Source: an uncultured Collinsella sp. (GTDB lineage: Bacteria; Actinomycetota; Coriobacteriia; Coriobacteriales; Coriobacteriaceae). Taken from it: a stretch of DNA of 27,714 bases. The DNA lies in the NCBI GenBank assembly GCA_902478995.1, contig CABSNF010000019.1:1-27714 (forward strand), read 5' to 3'. Both the position numbers and the translations under genes were made by a program. The notes under the pieces are model-generated. The model searched no databases. It was not told the origin of the DNA and saw nothing but the letters and a program-made list of their open reading frames with translations. This document shows, piece by piece, positions 13,089-21,351 of this stretch (positions are counted from its first letter, which is position 1; each line of letters starts with the position of its first letter).

Positions 13089-13733
13089 ATGGCTCGCAAA
13101 ATTACCAAGCGTCAGCAGCAAATTTACGACTTCATCAAGGAATATCAGCAGGAGAAGGGTTATCCGCCCAGCGTGCGCGAGATGGCTTCTGCTGTGGGCC
13201 TTTCCTCCCCCAGCACCGTGCACGCCCATCTATCTGCCCTGGAGGCGCGCGGGCTACTCAAGCGCGATGCCACCAAACCGCGCGCCCTGGAACTCTTTAA
13301 CGAGGACGGTTCCTCTGTCTCAATTTCTAAATCTGACGAGCCCACCGCACCTCGCGGAACGGTCTCGCTACCGCTCGTTGGTCGCGTCGCGGCTGGGATT
13401 CCCATTCTGGCCGAGCAGAATATCGAAGACACTTTTACTATCCCGACCGAAATCGCCACCGATCAGGGTTCCTTTATCCTTGAGGTGCATGGGAGCTCAA
13501 TGATCAATGTCGGCATCTTCAATGGCGATTACATCATCGTCCGTGAACAAAAGAGTGCCATGAACGGCGAAATTGTCGTGGCCATGATTGATGGTTCAGC
13601 GACCGTCAAGACGTTCTACAAGGAGCAGGGACGCGTACGCCTGCAACCCGAGAATGACACCATGGAGCCTATCTATGCAACGAATCCCGTTATCTTGGGC
13701 AAAGTCGTCGGCTTGATGCGCCGGTTCTCGTAA
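13089..13733 (+). CDS. lexA: LexA repressor, SOS-response regulator
   Basis: A 214-residue repressor with self-cleaving protease. The N-terminal winged helix (about 1-65) has TKRQQQIYDFIKEY, PPSVREMASAVGLSSPSTVHAHL and KPRALEL. The cleavage site is A102-G103 (VAAGIPILAE). The catalytic Ser137 lies in HGSSMINVGIFNGDYI, where most LexA proteins have GDSM. The general base is Lys174 (ATVKTFY). The ATG at 13089 has GAGAGG 8 bases upstream; the in-frame extension to 12984 crosses the LexA boxes and is rejected. Damage-activated RecA triggers cleavage and releases recA, the LysM gene and lexA itself. The stop overlaps the next start as TAATG. Confidence 0.97.
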   Translation: MARKITKRQQQIYDFIKEYQQEKGYPPSVREMASAVGLSSPSTVHAHLSALEARGLLKRDATKPRALELFNEDGSSVSISKSDEPTAPRGTVSLPLVGRVAAGIPILAEQNIEDTFTIPTEIATDQGSFILEVHGSSMINVGIFNGDYIIVREQKSAMNGEIVVAMIDGSATVKTFYKEQGRVRLQPENDTMEPIYATNPVILGKVVGLMRRFS

Positions 13734-14437
13734 TGCAAAAACGCATCACCATCTTTGATACCGTCCGCGGGTTTACGATGATTTCAATGGCAGGTTTTCA
13801 CGCTTGCTACGATCTCGCCTACCTGTACGGTTGGGATATGCCCTGGTTTACCCAGACTGTCTTTCAAGACATCTGGCGCGCCAGCATCAGCTGGGTATTC
13901 TTGTTTATCGCGGGTTTGATGTGCACTCTTTCGCGCAACAATATCAAACGTGCCGCCAAATACGCCTTAGCAGCACTCGTCGTCTGGTTGGCAACAACAC
14001 TTGTCTCAGTAGACGATTCGGTTAATTTTGGCATCATCTACTGTATGGCCGCATGTACCGGCATCGTCGCGTTGACCGATCCCGTCCTTAAAAAGATTTC
14101 GGCGAGATGGGGCATGTCCCTATGCCTTGTGTTGTTCGCCCTCACCTGGAGCATCCCCAAGACGACCTACCCTGTCCCATACCTGGCGTGGCTAGGATTT
14201 CCGAGCCCTGGATTTATCTCAGGTGATTACTACCCCATCATCCCGTTTATCTTTATGTATCTTGCAGGATACTTCGCCGCACACATAGCGCAGGGAATCG
14301 GTAAGACCGCCCCAAGCTGGGCCTACGCCAACCCCCTGCCGGCGCTCGCCAGCCTTGGACGTCATGCACTCCCCTTTTATCTGCTGCATCAGCCCATCAT
14401 TCTGGGCATTTTGGAGCTCGCCTACTCGGTGCGGTAA
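13733..14437 (+). CDS. DUF1624/HGSNAT-type membrane acyltransferase-like protein
   Basis: A 234-residue membrane protein with about six or seven hydrophobic segments. The N-terminus (IFDTVRGFTMISMAGFHACYDLAYL) carries the R12-G13 and H23 pattern of the heparan-alpha-glucosaminide N-acetyltransferase-like family (DUF1624). The C-terminus has LGRHALPFYLLHQPIILGI, also typical. These proteins are thought to transfer acyl groups across the membrane to sugars; the substrate here is unknown. It starts on the last base of the lexA stop codon (TAATG), with no separate ribosome site, so its expression is coupled to lexA. Its last 16 bases overlap the convergent hflX gene. Confidence 0.82.
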   Translation: MQKRITIFDTVRGFTMISMAGFHACYDLAYLYGWDMPWFTQTVFQDIWRASISWVFLFIAGLMCTLSRNNIKRAAKYALAALVVWLATTLVSVDDSVNFGIIYCMAACTGIVALTDPVLKKISARWGMSLCLVLFALTWSIPKTTYPVPYLAWLGFPSPGFISGDYYPIIPFIFMYLAGYFAAHIAQGIGKTAPSWAYANPLPALASLGRHALPFYLLHQPIILGILELAYSVR

Positions 14438-15711
14438 CGCTCTAGACGCGGCGCGATTCGGGCCGGCAACTTCGCCACAATGCGAACTCCGTCCTCTAGA
14501 TATTCCTCATGCAGAAGGGTTCCCTGCTCATGCACCAGCGTGATGAGGGCGCCCTCACGATACGGGATATCAGCGGAGAGCAACACATCGGTGGCAGCCG
14601 CCTCACGAGCAATACGGTCGACGAGATCGTCGAGTCCCTCGCCCGTCTGGGCCGAGAACAGCACGGCCTCGGGATAGCGACGACGGAAACTCAATCGATC
14701 AACGCTATCGAGAAGATCGATTTTATTGAATACGGTCAGCGTTAAACGCTCTCCAGCGCCGATCTCGTCAAGAACGCGATCGACTGCCTCGAGCTGGCGC
14801 TCGTAGTCCTCGTCAGAGGCATCCACAACTTTAAGGATCAGATCGGCACCAAGAACCTCAGACAGCGTGGACTTAAAAGCGTCAACGAGACCATGCGGTA
14901 GCTTTTGAATAAAGCCAACGGTATCGGTAATCGTCATGCCGCGACCGCCGGGCAGGCGATACGAACGCGTCGTCGGGTCGAGCGTAGCAAACAGCTTGTC
15001 CTGCGAAAGTACCGTAGAGCCGGTCAGGCGATTGAGCAACGTCGATTTACCGGCATTGGTATAACCGGCTAACGCGACGCGAAACGCCGGTGACTCAATG
15101 CGGCTCTTGGACTGGACATCGCGACGCTGTTCAACCTGCTTAAGCTCACGACGAAGCGCGGCAATCTTATTGCGAATCAAGCGACGGTCAACCTCGAGCT
15201 GGCTTTCACCCTGGCCAAAGCGCGAACCGATGCCGCCACGCGTCTGCTCCTTGGCAAGATGGCTCCACATGCCGCGCAGACGAGGCAACAGATATTGAAG
15301 CTGCGCCAGCTGTACCTGCAGGCGTCCCTCACGCGTCTGAGCATGCAGGCCAAAGATATCCAGAATCAGTGCTGTACGATCGATAATCTTTACCGGCTCG
15401 CCCACGGCTTTCTCCAAATAGGATTGCTGCGAGGGCGTCAGGTCGTCGTCGAAGATAACAACATCGACATCCATGCGATGCACCAGGCCGCACAGCTCTT
15501 CAACCTTACCGGAACCGATAAACGATTTTGGATACGGCTTAACCAAACGCTGTGACAAACGCGCCACGCACTGGGCGCCAGCCGTATGGGCCAGGCGCTC
15601 AAGCTCGTCAAGCGAACGATCGAGCGGCCATGCATTGTCGCGCCACTCAACACCAACTAATATGGCACGCTCGGGCTCGGGTGCCGTGGGAACAAGGGGG
15701 AAACGGGCCAT
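14422..15711 (-). CDS. hflX: GTPase HflX, ribosome-rescue/splitting factor
   Basis: A 429-residue translational GTPase of the Obg-HflX group that binds the 50S subunit and can split stalled or hibernating 70S ribosomes. The N-terminal domain (about 14-205) includes the RGGIGSRFGQGESQLEVDRR glycine-rich segment and a helical hairpin. The G domain (about 211-390) has GYTNAGKST (216-224), the DTVGF G3 motif and NKID G4 motif, followed by a C-terminal domain. The start overlaps the miaA stop by one base (TAATG), so miaB-miaA-hflX is one operon. The same miaA-hflX linkage is known in many bacteria. Confidence 0.96.
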   Translation of the reverse strand: MARFPLVPTAPEPERAILVGVEWRDNAWPLDRSLDELERLAHTAGAQCVARLSQRLVKPYPKSFIGSGKVEELCGLVHRMDVDVVIFDDDLTPSQQSYLEKAVGEPVKIIDRTALILDIFGLHAQTREGRLQVQLAQLQYLLPRLRGMWSHLAKEQTRGGIGSRFGQGESQLEVDRRLIRNKIAALRRELKQVEQRRDVQSKSRIESPAFRVALAGYTNAGKSTLLNRLTGSTVLSQDKLFATLDPTTRSYRLPGGRGMTITDTVGFIQKLPHGLVDAFKSTLSEVLGADLILKVVDASDEDYERQLEAVDRVLDEIGAGERLTLTVFNKIDLLDSVDRLSFRRRYPEAVLFSAQTGEGLDDLVDRIAREAAATDVLLSADIPYREGALITLVHEQGTLLHEEYLEDGVRIVAKLPARIAPRLERYRTE

Positions 15712-16649
15712 TAGGCAGCCTCAATACGATGCAGAATGTCCTCAACGACATCATCGATCGTAAACTCGTCCATATCAAACCACACGATACGGTCATCGCG
15801 CTTAAACCACGAAAGCTGACGTTTGGCATAGCGACGCGAACGCATCTTGATGAGTTCGCGAGCCTCATCCATAGAAATCACGCCATTGAAAGCATCGATA
15901 ATCTCTTTATAGCCAATTGCCTGCATCGAAGTCAGGGCATCTCCCAGCCCCTGGTCCATAAGACCGCGAACCTCATCGACAAGACCCTGCTCAAACATCA
16001 TATCGACACGCAGGTTAATGCGCTCGTAGAGCACCTCGCGATTACGCGTCAGACCAAACCATAGAGCATGATAATGCTCGCGCGGAACACTAAACTGACT
16101 TTTTTGCTGTGCATAGGAAATACCATCATCATGCATCTCGAGCGCACGAATCACACGGCGCACATTATGGGGATGAATAACAGCAGCCGATTCTGGGTCG
16201 CGCTCGGCAAGCAGGGCATGCAGCTCTTCCTCGCCAATACGCTCGGCAAGCTCCTGATAGCCCATACGACGATCGTCCTCAAGTTCACCCGAAGGAAAGT
16301 CCATTTCATCGAGGGCGGCCTTGAGATACAGCCCCGTACCTCCGCAAAAAACCGGCAGGCGACCCGAACCAAGGAGACGTTCAACATGCGCGCGAGCGTC
16401 AGCCTGATAAAGCGCAGCAGAATATGCCACACCCGGCTCTACAATGTCGACGAGACGCAGCGGCGCCGTACACTCATCGGGCGCCATCTTTGCGGTACCG
16501 ATGTCCATGCCGCGATAGATTTGCATCGCATCGCACGACAGCACTTCGGACGAAAGACGAGCGGCCAAACAGTCGGCAACATCACTCTTACCAACCGCCG
16601 TCGGACCGACGATCGCAACGGCGGAAAGACCTGCCCCGGGAGAAACCAT
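15711..16649 (-). CDS. miaA: tRNA dimethylallyltransferase
   Basis: A 312-residue enzyme that adds a dimethylallyl group to N6 of A37 in tRNAs reading U-starting codons. The P-loop is GPTAVGKS (about 15-22). The catalytic Asp lies in SCDAMQIYRGMDIGTAK (D40), FCGGTGLYLKA follows, then the tRNA-binding insertion and the C-terminal SMQAIGYKEI and RRYAKRQLSWFKRD motifs. All hallmarks are present and the length is typical. It is coupled at both ends by TAATG overlaps to miaB upstream and hflX downstream; its product is the substrate of MiaB. Confidence 0.97.
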   Translation of the reverse strand: MVSPGAGLSAVAIVGPTAVGKSDVADCLAARLSSEVLSCDAMQIYRGMDIGTAKMAPDECTAPLRLVDIVEPGVAYSAALYQADARAHVERLLGSGRLPVFCGGTGLYLKAALDEMDFPSGELEDDRRMGYQELAERIGEEELHALLAERDPESAAVIHPHNVRRVIRALEMHDDGISYAQQKSQFSVPREHYHALWFGLTRNREVLYERINLRVDMMFEQGLVDEVRGLMDQGLGDALTSMQAIGYKEIIDAFNGVISMDEARELIKMRSRRYAKRQLSWFKRDDRIVWFDMDEFTIDDVVEDILHRIEAA

Positions 16650-18025
16650 TAGCGCGGCTCGCCCACAACGGAGCCGGACAAATACCAGGTCTTGGCAACG
16701 TCAACGTCAACATCAACGATCTTGCCAACAAGCTGATCGATACTGTAACCCTCGGGAATAGGCGCATGCACGGTCTGATTCTTAGGACTCTTGCCCAGCA
16801 GGACCGCATCGTTCTTCTTGCTCGTGCCCTCAATGAGCGCCGGCACCACAGTATGAAGCTCACCCTGGTTATACTCATGTGCCGTGGTCTCGATAACCTT
16901 AACCAGGCGGTTGAAACGCTCGAGAATAACCTCATGCGGCGTAGGATCGTCAATCTCTGCGGCCGGGGTACCGGCACGCTTGGAATAGATGAAGGTATAG
17001 GCCTGGGCATAGCGGACCGTCTCGGCAAGCGAGAGCGTCTGCTCAAAGTCTTCTTCAGTCTCGCCTGGGAAGCCGACGATAATGTCGGTCGAGAGCGCGA
17101 TATCGGGCATACGGTTGCGAATGCGATCGACCAGGCCCAAATAGTCCTCGCGTGTATAACGGCGATTCATCTCTTTGAGGATCCGCGTCGAACCTGACTG
17201 GACGGCCAAGTGCAGCTGCGGCATAACGGCAGGCGTCTCGGCCATGGCGTCGATGGTCTCAGGCAACAGGTCCTTGGGATGCGAAGACGTAAAGAAGATG
17301 CGTTCCACACCCGTATCGCCCACGGCACGCAGCAGATCGGCAAAACGCGGCTTGCCAAACAGATCGCGACCATATGAGTTAACGTTTTGGCCTAGCAGCG
17401 TAATCTCACGCACGCCCTGGCGCACCAAACCAGTCACCTCGTCGACAATCTCCTCGAAGGGGCGGCTCTTTTCGCGACCGCGCACGTACGGCACGATGCA
17501 ATAGGTGCAGAAATTATTGCAGCCCGTCATGATGGGCACCCAGGCGTGATACTGGGTCTCGCGATGCCACGGCATGCTCATGGCATCCGTATCCTCATGC
17601 TCATTGGTGCGGATATGACGCTTGCCGTCAAGGAACGCCTCGGCAATGAGCTCGGCCACATGTGCGATAGAATGCGTGCCAAAGATGACATTGACGTTAT
17701 CGACGTTGGTGAGCAGGCCCTCGCCATCACGCTGCGCAATGCAGCCGCCCACGGCAACCACACGCTTGCCCGAAGGCGAAGGCGGCAGGCTTTTGCAGGA
17801 ATTGCACTGACCGTACAGGCGAGTATCGGCGGCCTCACGCACACAGCATGTCATGAAGACAACGATATCGGCATGCTCGGGATCGAGCGCCATGAGGCAA
17901 CCATACGAATCGAGCAGACCGCTCACGCGCTCGGAATCGTGCTGATTCATCTGGCAGCCAAAGGTGCGGATAAAGTAGGTTTTACCGGCAAGAATATCGC
18001 GTACGGAACGCTGATCCATGTGCAT
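16649..18025 (-). CDS. miaB: tRNA-2-methylthio-N6-dimethylallyladenosine synthase
   Basis: A 458-residue radical-SAM methylthiotransferase that converts i6A37 to ms2i6A37. Auxiliary-cluster cysteines are C24 (TFGCQMNQHD), C60 (FMTCCVREAA) and C95 (AVGGCIAQ). The radical-SAM cluster is C169-x3-C173-x2-C176 (CNNFCTYC). A TRAM domain ends the protein. The second auxiliary motif reads MTC where NTC is common. The ATG at 18023-18025 has AGGA about 5 bases upstream; a second ATG at 18019 is less well spaced. It follows spoVS by 39 bp and passes directly into miaA. It is paralogous to RimO in this window. Confidence 0.96.
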   Translation of the reverse strand: MHMDQRSVRDILAGKTYFIRTFGCQMNQHDSERVSGLLDSYGCLMALDPEHADIVVFMTCCVREAADTRLYGQCNSCKSLPPSPSGKRVVAVGGCIAQRDGEGLLTNVDNVNVIFGTHSIAHVAELIAEAFLDGKRHIRTNEHEDTDAMSMPWHRETQYHAWVPIMTGCNNFCTYCIVPYVRGREKSRPFEEIVDEVTGLVRQGVREITLLGQNVNSYGRDLFGKPRFADLLRAVGDTGVERIFFTSSHPKDLLPETIDAMAETPAVMPQLHLAVQSGSTRILKEMNRRYTREDYLGLVDRIRNRMPDIALSTDIIVGFPGETEEDFEQTLSLAETVRYAQAYTFIYSKRAGTPAAEIDDPTPHEVILERFNRLVKVIETTAHEYNQGELHTVVPALIEGTSKKNDAVLLGKSPKNQTVHAPIPEGYSIDQLVGKIVDVDVDVAKTWYLSGSVVGEPR

Positions 18026-18064
18026 AAGTCCTAACGTTGGGGAGCGAAACGAGGCTAGCAGAAG

Positions 18065-18382
18065 CTATGCCACAGGCTTAACATCATCCATGACGACGTT
18101 ATCCATAGCAGCTCGATTGATCTGGTGAACGTAAATAGAAAGACGGATGGCCGTGCGCGACTCCCCGTTAATAAGGATGTCGGAGAACACGGGCGCGCAG
18201 GAAATATCAAAACCGGTTGGAATCAAAAAACCGCGCGCGATAGCCACAGCCTTTATGGCCTGGTTGACCGCACCGGCGCCGACACACTGAATGTTGACGG
18301 GCACACCATCCTTGACCATGCCGGCGATGGCGCCGGCAACGGACGCGGGCGATGATTTGCTTGATACCTTCAGGCAATCCAT
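18065..18382 (-). CDS. spoVS: Stage V sporulation protein S (SpoVS/Alba-like)
   Basis: A 105-residue small protein beginning MDCLKVSSKSSPASVAGAIA and containing VNIQCVGAGAVNQAIKAVAIARGFL, both diagnostic of SpoVS. SpoVS has an Alba-like fold and probably binds nucleic acid; in Bacillus it affects late sporulation. About 15-20 residues at the C-terminus (RAAMDNVVMDDVKPVA) exceed the usual length of roughly 86. The start at 18382 has AGGAG 7-8 bases upstream. In Bacillus it also lies near rny and miaB, so position is conserved even though this lineage is not known to form spores. Confidence 0.92.
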   Translation of the reverse strand: MDCLKVSSKSSPASVAGAIAGMVKDGVPVNIQCVGAGAVNQAIKAVAIARGFLIPTGFDISCAPVFSDILINGESRTAIRLSIYVHQINRAAMDNVVMDDVKPVA

Positions 18383-18423
18383 GAAGAAACTCCTGCGTTT
18401 AAAAGTACGTTTTAACTGCAATA

Positions 18424-18452
18424 ACTGTATCGTACCGAGTGGACTCGGTAAA
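18424..18452 (-). promoter_or_regulatory. Candidate spoVS operon promoter with embedded palindrome
   Basis: On the - strand TTTACC (18447-18452), 17 bp, TACAGT (18424-18429). The spacer and -35 contain the inverted repeat TACCGAG (18433-18439) / CTCGGTA (18444-18450) with a 4-base gap. No T run follows the hairpin, so an operator is more likely than a terminator. Confidence 0.4.
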
Positions 18453-18456
18453 GGCA

Positions 18457-19542
18457 CTATTCCTCTTTGGCAAGATCGAAGGTCACAGTGATTCGATCAC
18501 GCGAAACGCGAATCTTTGGGTCGCCGCAAAGGTTGAGATAGTACCGGGCGGCAAGGTCATTAAAGTCGCGCTCCACAGCACGCGAAAACTGTGCCATGTC
18601 ATCCTTGGCAATACGTAGCCCGCGACGATCCTTCGCGAGATCGACAGGAGCCGGCGCATGCGAGGACGAATCACGCTCGCGCAGCAGACGCGCGGTCACA
18701 CCGCGAACGGGCTTAATCTGCCCTGCCAAAATGCGATGTGCCGTGCGCTCGGACATCTCAAGACCCAAACCCGAGCAGATACGGATAAAGTCCTCGGCAT
18801 CAGAGGCAAGGCCTAAACGATCGACAACCGGAAGCTCGCTCTCGTCATCAATAAACAGGAGACGAGACGTATCGAGCCGACTTGACGCCTGAGCATAAAG
18901 GGTCGCGGCAATCTCAGACGGAGAACCAAGATAGACATCGCAACCACGCAGCTCCTCGAGCGCAAACTCACAGGCAGCGCGAATAATATTATGCGGGCCG
19001 CGAGCACAGACATAACGTCCGTCCTCATCCTTGACGGCCTGGGGCCAGCTGGACTGATCGGCACGCTCACTGAGGCGGTCGGCTGCAACGCTCACCTTAA
19101 AGGCTGAACCAAGATCGACGCCGGACGTGACCACACGGGCCTCGTCGGTGTTCTGCTTGATCGAAAACAATGCCATGCCACGACCGTGAACGCCCCAACG
19201 GTCCATCTTCATGCTCTCGAGCTTGGAGGTAACGCGGGCATCGAAGATTCGCTCTTGCATATCCTGCGGAACGCCCGAACCGTTATCCAGAAAGACAAGC
19301 GTGCGGACGCCATCTTCCTTGGTCGTGGCGAGATAGACCTTGTCGGCGCCGGCATCGCGAGCATTACGGAGCATTTCGATGACGATATCCTCGACATGCT
19401 GAATGTCGTGTTTTGCCTGGCGCCGCTCGGCCTCCGAAACGCGGAGGCGGACATACCCCTCGCCAAGGTTCTCCTCGACGCGAAGGTTGCCCTCCCCCGA
19501 CATCGACGCGATAAATGAGATGAGCTCGTTCGCGTCGCTCAT
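18457..19542 (-). CDS. Stand-alone GHKL ATPase (HATPase_c) of unknown role
   Basis: A 361-residue protein with a histidine-kinase/MutL/Hsp90-type ATP-binding fold. It shows the N box ExLRNARDAGAD (E56, N60), G1 box DNGSG (86-90) and G2 box GVHGRGMAL (117-125). There is no HisKA helix, phospho-acceptor His, membrane segment or MutL C-terminal region. Residues about 200-361 are unlike anything I recognise. The start ATG is 1 bp after the rny stop with no clear ribosome site, so it depends on rny translation. The longer TTG start at 19554 lies inside rny and is unlikely. Coupling suggests a role linked to RNase Y or RNA quality control, but this is only inference. Confidence 0.8.
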   Translation of the reverse strand: MSDANELISFIASMSGEGNLRVEENLGEGYVRLRVSEAERRQAKHDIQHVEDIVIEMLRNARDAGADKVYLATTKEDGVRTLVFLDNGSGVPQDMQERIFDARVTSKLESMKMDRWGVHGRGMALFSIKQNTDEARVVTSGVDLGSAFKVSVAADRLSERADQSSWPQAVKDEDGRYVCARGPHNIIRAACEFALEELRGCDVYLGSPSEIAATLYAQASSRLDTSRLLFIDDESELPVVDRLGLASDAEDFIRICSGLGLEMSERTAHRILAGQIKPVRGVTARLLRERDSSSHAPAPVDLAKDRRGLRIAKDDMAQFSRAVERDFNDLAARYYLNLCGDPKIRVSRDRITVTFDLAKEE

Positions 19543-19543
19543 G

Positions 19544-21094
19544 TTATTTAGCAATATCGACAGCGCGGCTCTCGCGAATCACGACGACGCGCACCTGACC
19601 GGGATACTCCATCTCTTCCTCGATCTGATGGGCGATATCGTGAGCCAGGACCGTGGACTGGGCATCGGAGATCTTGTCCGGCTGAACCATGACGTGGACC
19701 TCGCGACCAGCCTGCATGGCATAGGTACGCTCGACGCCGTCATGGGAGTTGGCAATCTCCTCGAGCTTCTCAAGACGCTTGATGTAGTTCTCGGCAGACT
19801 CGCGACGGGCACCGGGGCGAGAGGCGGAGACGGCATCGGCGGCCTGTACCAGGACATCGAGCACCGTGTTGGGGTCGACATCGGCATGGTGAGCCTCGAT
19901 AGCGTGAACGATAACGGGCTTCTCGCCATAACGGCGGGCAAGCTCGGCGCCGATGACGGCATGCGGGCCCTCGACGTCGTGGTCGATTGCCTTGCCCAGG
20001 TCGTGCAGCAGGCCGGCGCGCTTAGCGGTCACAACGTCCAGGCCAAGCTCGGAAGCCATCACGCCGCACAGATCGGAAACCTCGAGGGAGTGCTGAAGCA
20101 CATTCTGACCAAACGAGGTACGGTAGCGCAGGGCACCAAGGGTCTTGACGATCTCGGGGTGCAGGTCGTGGATACCGGTATCAAAGGCAGCCTGCTCGCC
20201 AGCCTCGCGCACGCGCTGCTGAACCAGGTCGGCAGCCTTGTGATACATCTCCTCAATGCGGGCGGGGTGAATGCGGCCGTCGGCGATGAGGTTCTCGAGG
20301 GCAACACGGGCGGTCTCACGACGGACCGGGTCGAAGCTCGAAAGAACGACGGTCTCAGGCGTGTCGTCGATCACGAGGTTGACGCCGGAAACCTGCTCGA
20401 AGGTCCGGATGTTGCGACCCTCGCGACCGATGATACGGCCCTTGAGGTCATCAGAGGGAATGTGCACGGAGGTAACGGTGACCTCGGCTGTGTGGTCGGC
20501 AGCGCAGCGCTGAATCGCCAGGGACAGAATCTCCTGGGCGGTCTTGTGGCACTCGGCGCGAACCTGCTGCTCGGACTCGCGAATGATCGTGGCAGCCTCG
20601 TGGGTGACCTCGCCGCGAACCTTATCGAGGAGCTCCTTGTGGGCGTCCTCACGGGTCAGGTCGGCGATACGCTCGAGCTCGGAGGTCTGCTTGGAGCAGA
20701 GCTCCTCAAGCTCGCGGGAGCGCTTCTCGACCTGACCGGCCTGGCTGGACAGCTGGTGCTCACGCTTGTCGAGAGCGTCGTTTCGGCGATCAAGGGACTC
20801 CTCGCGCTGCATCACACGGTTCTCGAGCGTACGAATCTCGCTCTTACGCTGCTTGTCCTCGGCCTCGGCGGCCTGCTTGTTCTTGATGATCTCCTCTTTA
20901 GCCTCGAGCAGAGCCTCTTTTTTGAGGGTCTCGGCCTGACGCTTTGCATCGCCGATCAGGGACTCAGCCTGTGCGTGTGCCGACTGGATCTTTTCGTCGG
21001 CCTCATGAAGACTACCCTGCTTGGCGGTGCGCATGTAGGCAATGGCGGCGATGGCACCCAAAACGATGCCAACGAGCGCTGCGATGATAGGCAT
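19544..21094 (-). CDS. rny: Ribonuclease Y
   Basis: A 516-residue membrane-anchored endoribonuclease that starts mRNA decay. It has an N-terminal transmembrane helix (about 2-20), a long coiled coil (about 25-205), a KH RNA-binding domain (IPSDDLKGRIIGREGRNIRTFE) and an HD metal-dependent phosphohydrolase domain (QNVLQHSLEVSDLCG, LLHDLGKAID). I chose the ATG at 21094, 5 bases after AGGAG; the GTG two codons upstream overlaps the ribosome site. A consensus promoter lies at 21261-21289, leaving a leader of about 160 bases. The GHKL ATPase gene follows immediately. Confidence 0.97.
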   Translation of the reverse strand: MPIIAALVGIVLGAIAAIAYMRTAKQGSLHEADEKIQSAHAQAESLIGDAKRQAETLKKEALLEAKEEIIKNKQAAEAEDKQRKSEIRTLENRVMQREESLDRRNDALDKREHQLSSQAGQVEKRSRELEELCSKQTSELERIADLTREDAHKELLDKVRGEVTHEAATIIRESEQQVRAECHKTAQEILSLAIQRCAADHTAEVTVTSVHIPSDDLKGRIIGREGRNIRTFEQVSGVNLVIDDTPETVVLSSFDPVRRETARVALENLIADGRIHPARIEEMYHKAADLVQQRVREAGEQAAFDTGIHDLHPEIVKTLGALRYRTSFGQNVLQHSLEVSDLCGVMASELGLDVVTAKRAGLLHDLGKAIDHDVEGPHAVIGAELARRYGEKPVIVHAIEAHHADVDPNTVLDVLVQAADAVSASRPGARRESAENYIKRLEKLEEIANSHDGVERTYAMQAGREVHVMVQPDKISDAQSTVLAHDIAHQIEEEMEYPGQVRVVVIRESRAVDIAK

Positions 21095-21351
21095 GCTCAC
21101 TCCTTTTTATGGATTCGTTACACAACAAAGCGAACCGTCCTTACGAACGGCTCGCGACATTTGAGTAATATGGGCGCAGCTTATGCGGGTCGGATACAGA
21201 TAAACATATAAACAAACTCATCACAGATGAGCACATATCACAAAGCAAATGACAGTGTTTATCGTACGTTGAACCACAACAACTGTCAAATAAATGGCCC
21301 CGGCACGGCGGCTAAAACGCGGTGAACGGCAGGGCCACAAAACGCATACGC
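21095..21351 (-). promoter_or_regulatory. rny promoter and structured 5' leader
   Basis: On the - strand TTGACA (21284-21289), 17 bp, TACGAT (21261-21266) is a near-consensus promoter. The leader that follows is about 160 bases and contains the hairpin GCGAGCCGT (21147-21155) / ACGGTTCGC (21130-21138), 9 bp with one G-U and an 8-base loop, about 35 bases before the start codon. The remaining part of this gap (21290-21351) holds the likely recX terminator. Confidence 0.7.
21291..21337 (-). terminator. Possible terminator after recX
   Basis: TGGCCC (21332-21337, read on the - strand) pairs with GGGCCA (21295-21300). A second stem, CACGGCG/CGCGGTG with one mismatch, lies inside. The tail on the - strand is ATTTATTT. 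The T run is broken, so confidence is limited. Confidence 0.4.

Noticed and set aside
13089..13733. The LexA Ser137 context (GSSM rather than GDSM) as loss of protease function
   Set aside because: The Ser nucleophile, Lys174 and the Ala-Gly cleavage site are all present, so self-cleavage should be intact.
18065..18382. SpoVS as evidence that the organism forms endospores
   Set aside because: SpoVS occurs in many non-sporulating bacteria and no other sporulation gene is visible in the window.
19403..21211. A 602-codon open frame on the + strand opposite rny
   Set aside because: It is antisense to RNase Y, whose domains are complete; the long frame is a by-product of high-GC codon use and no ribosome site is seen.
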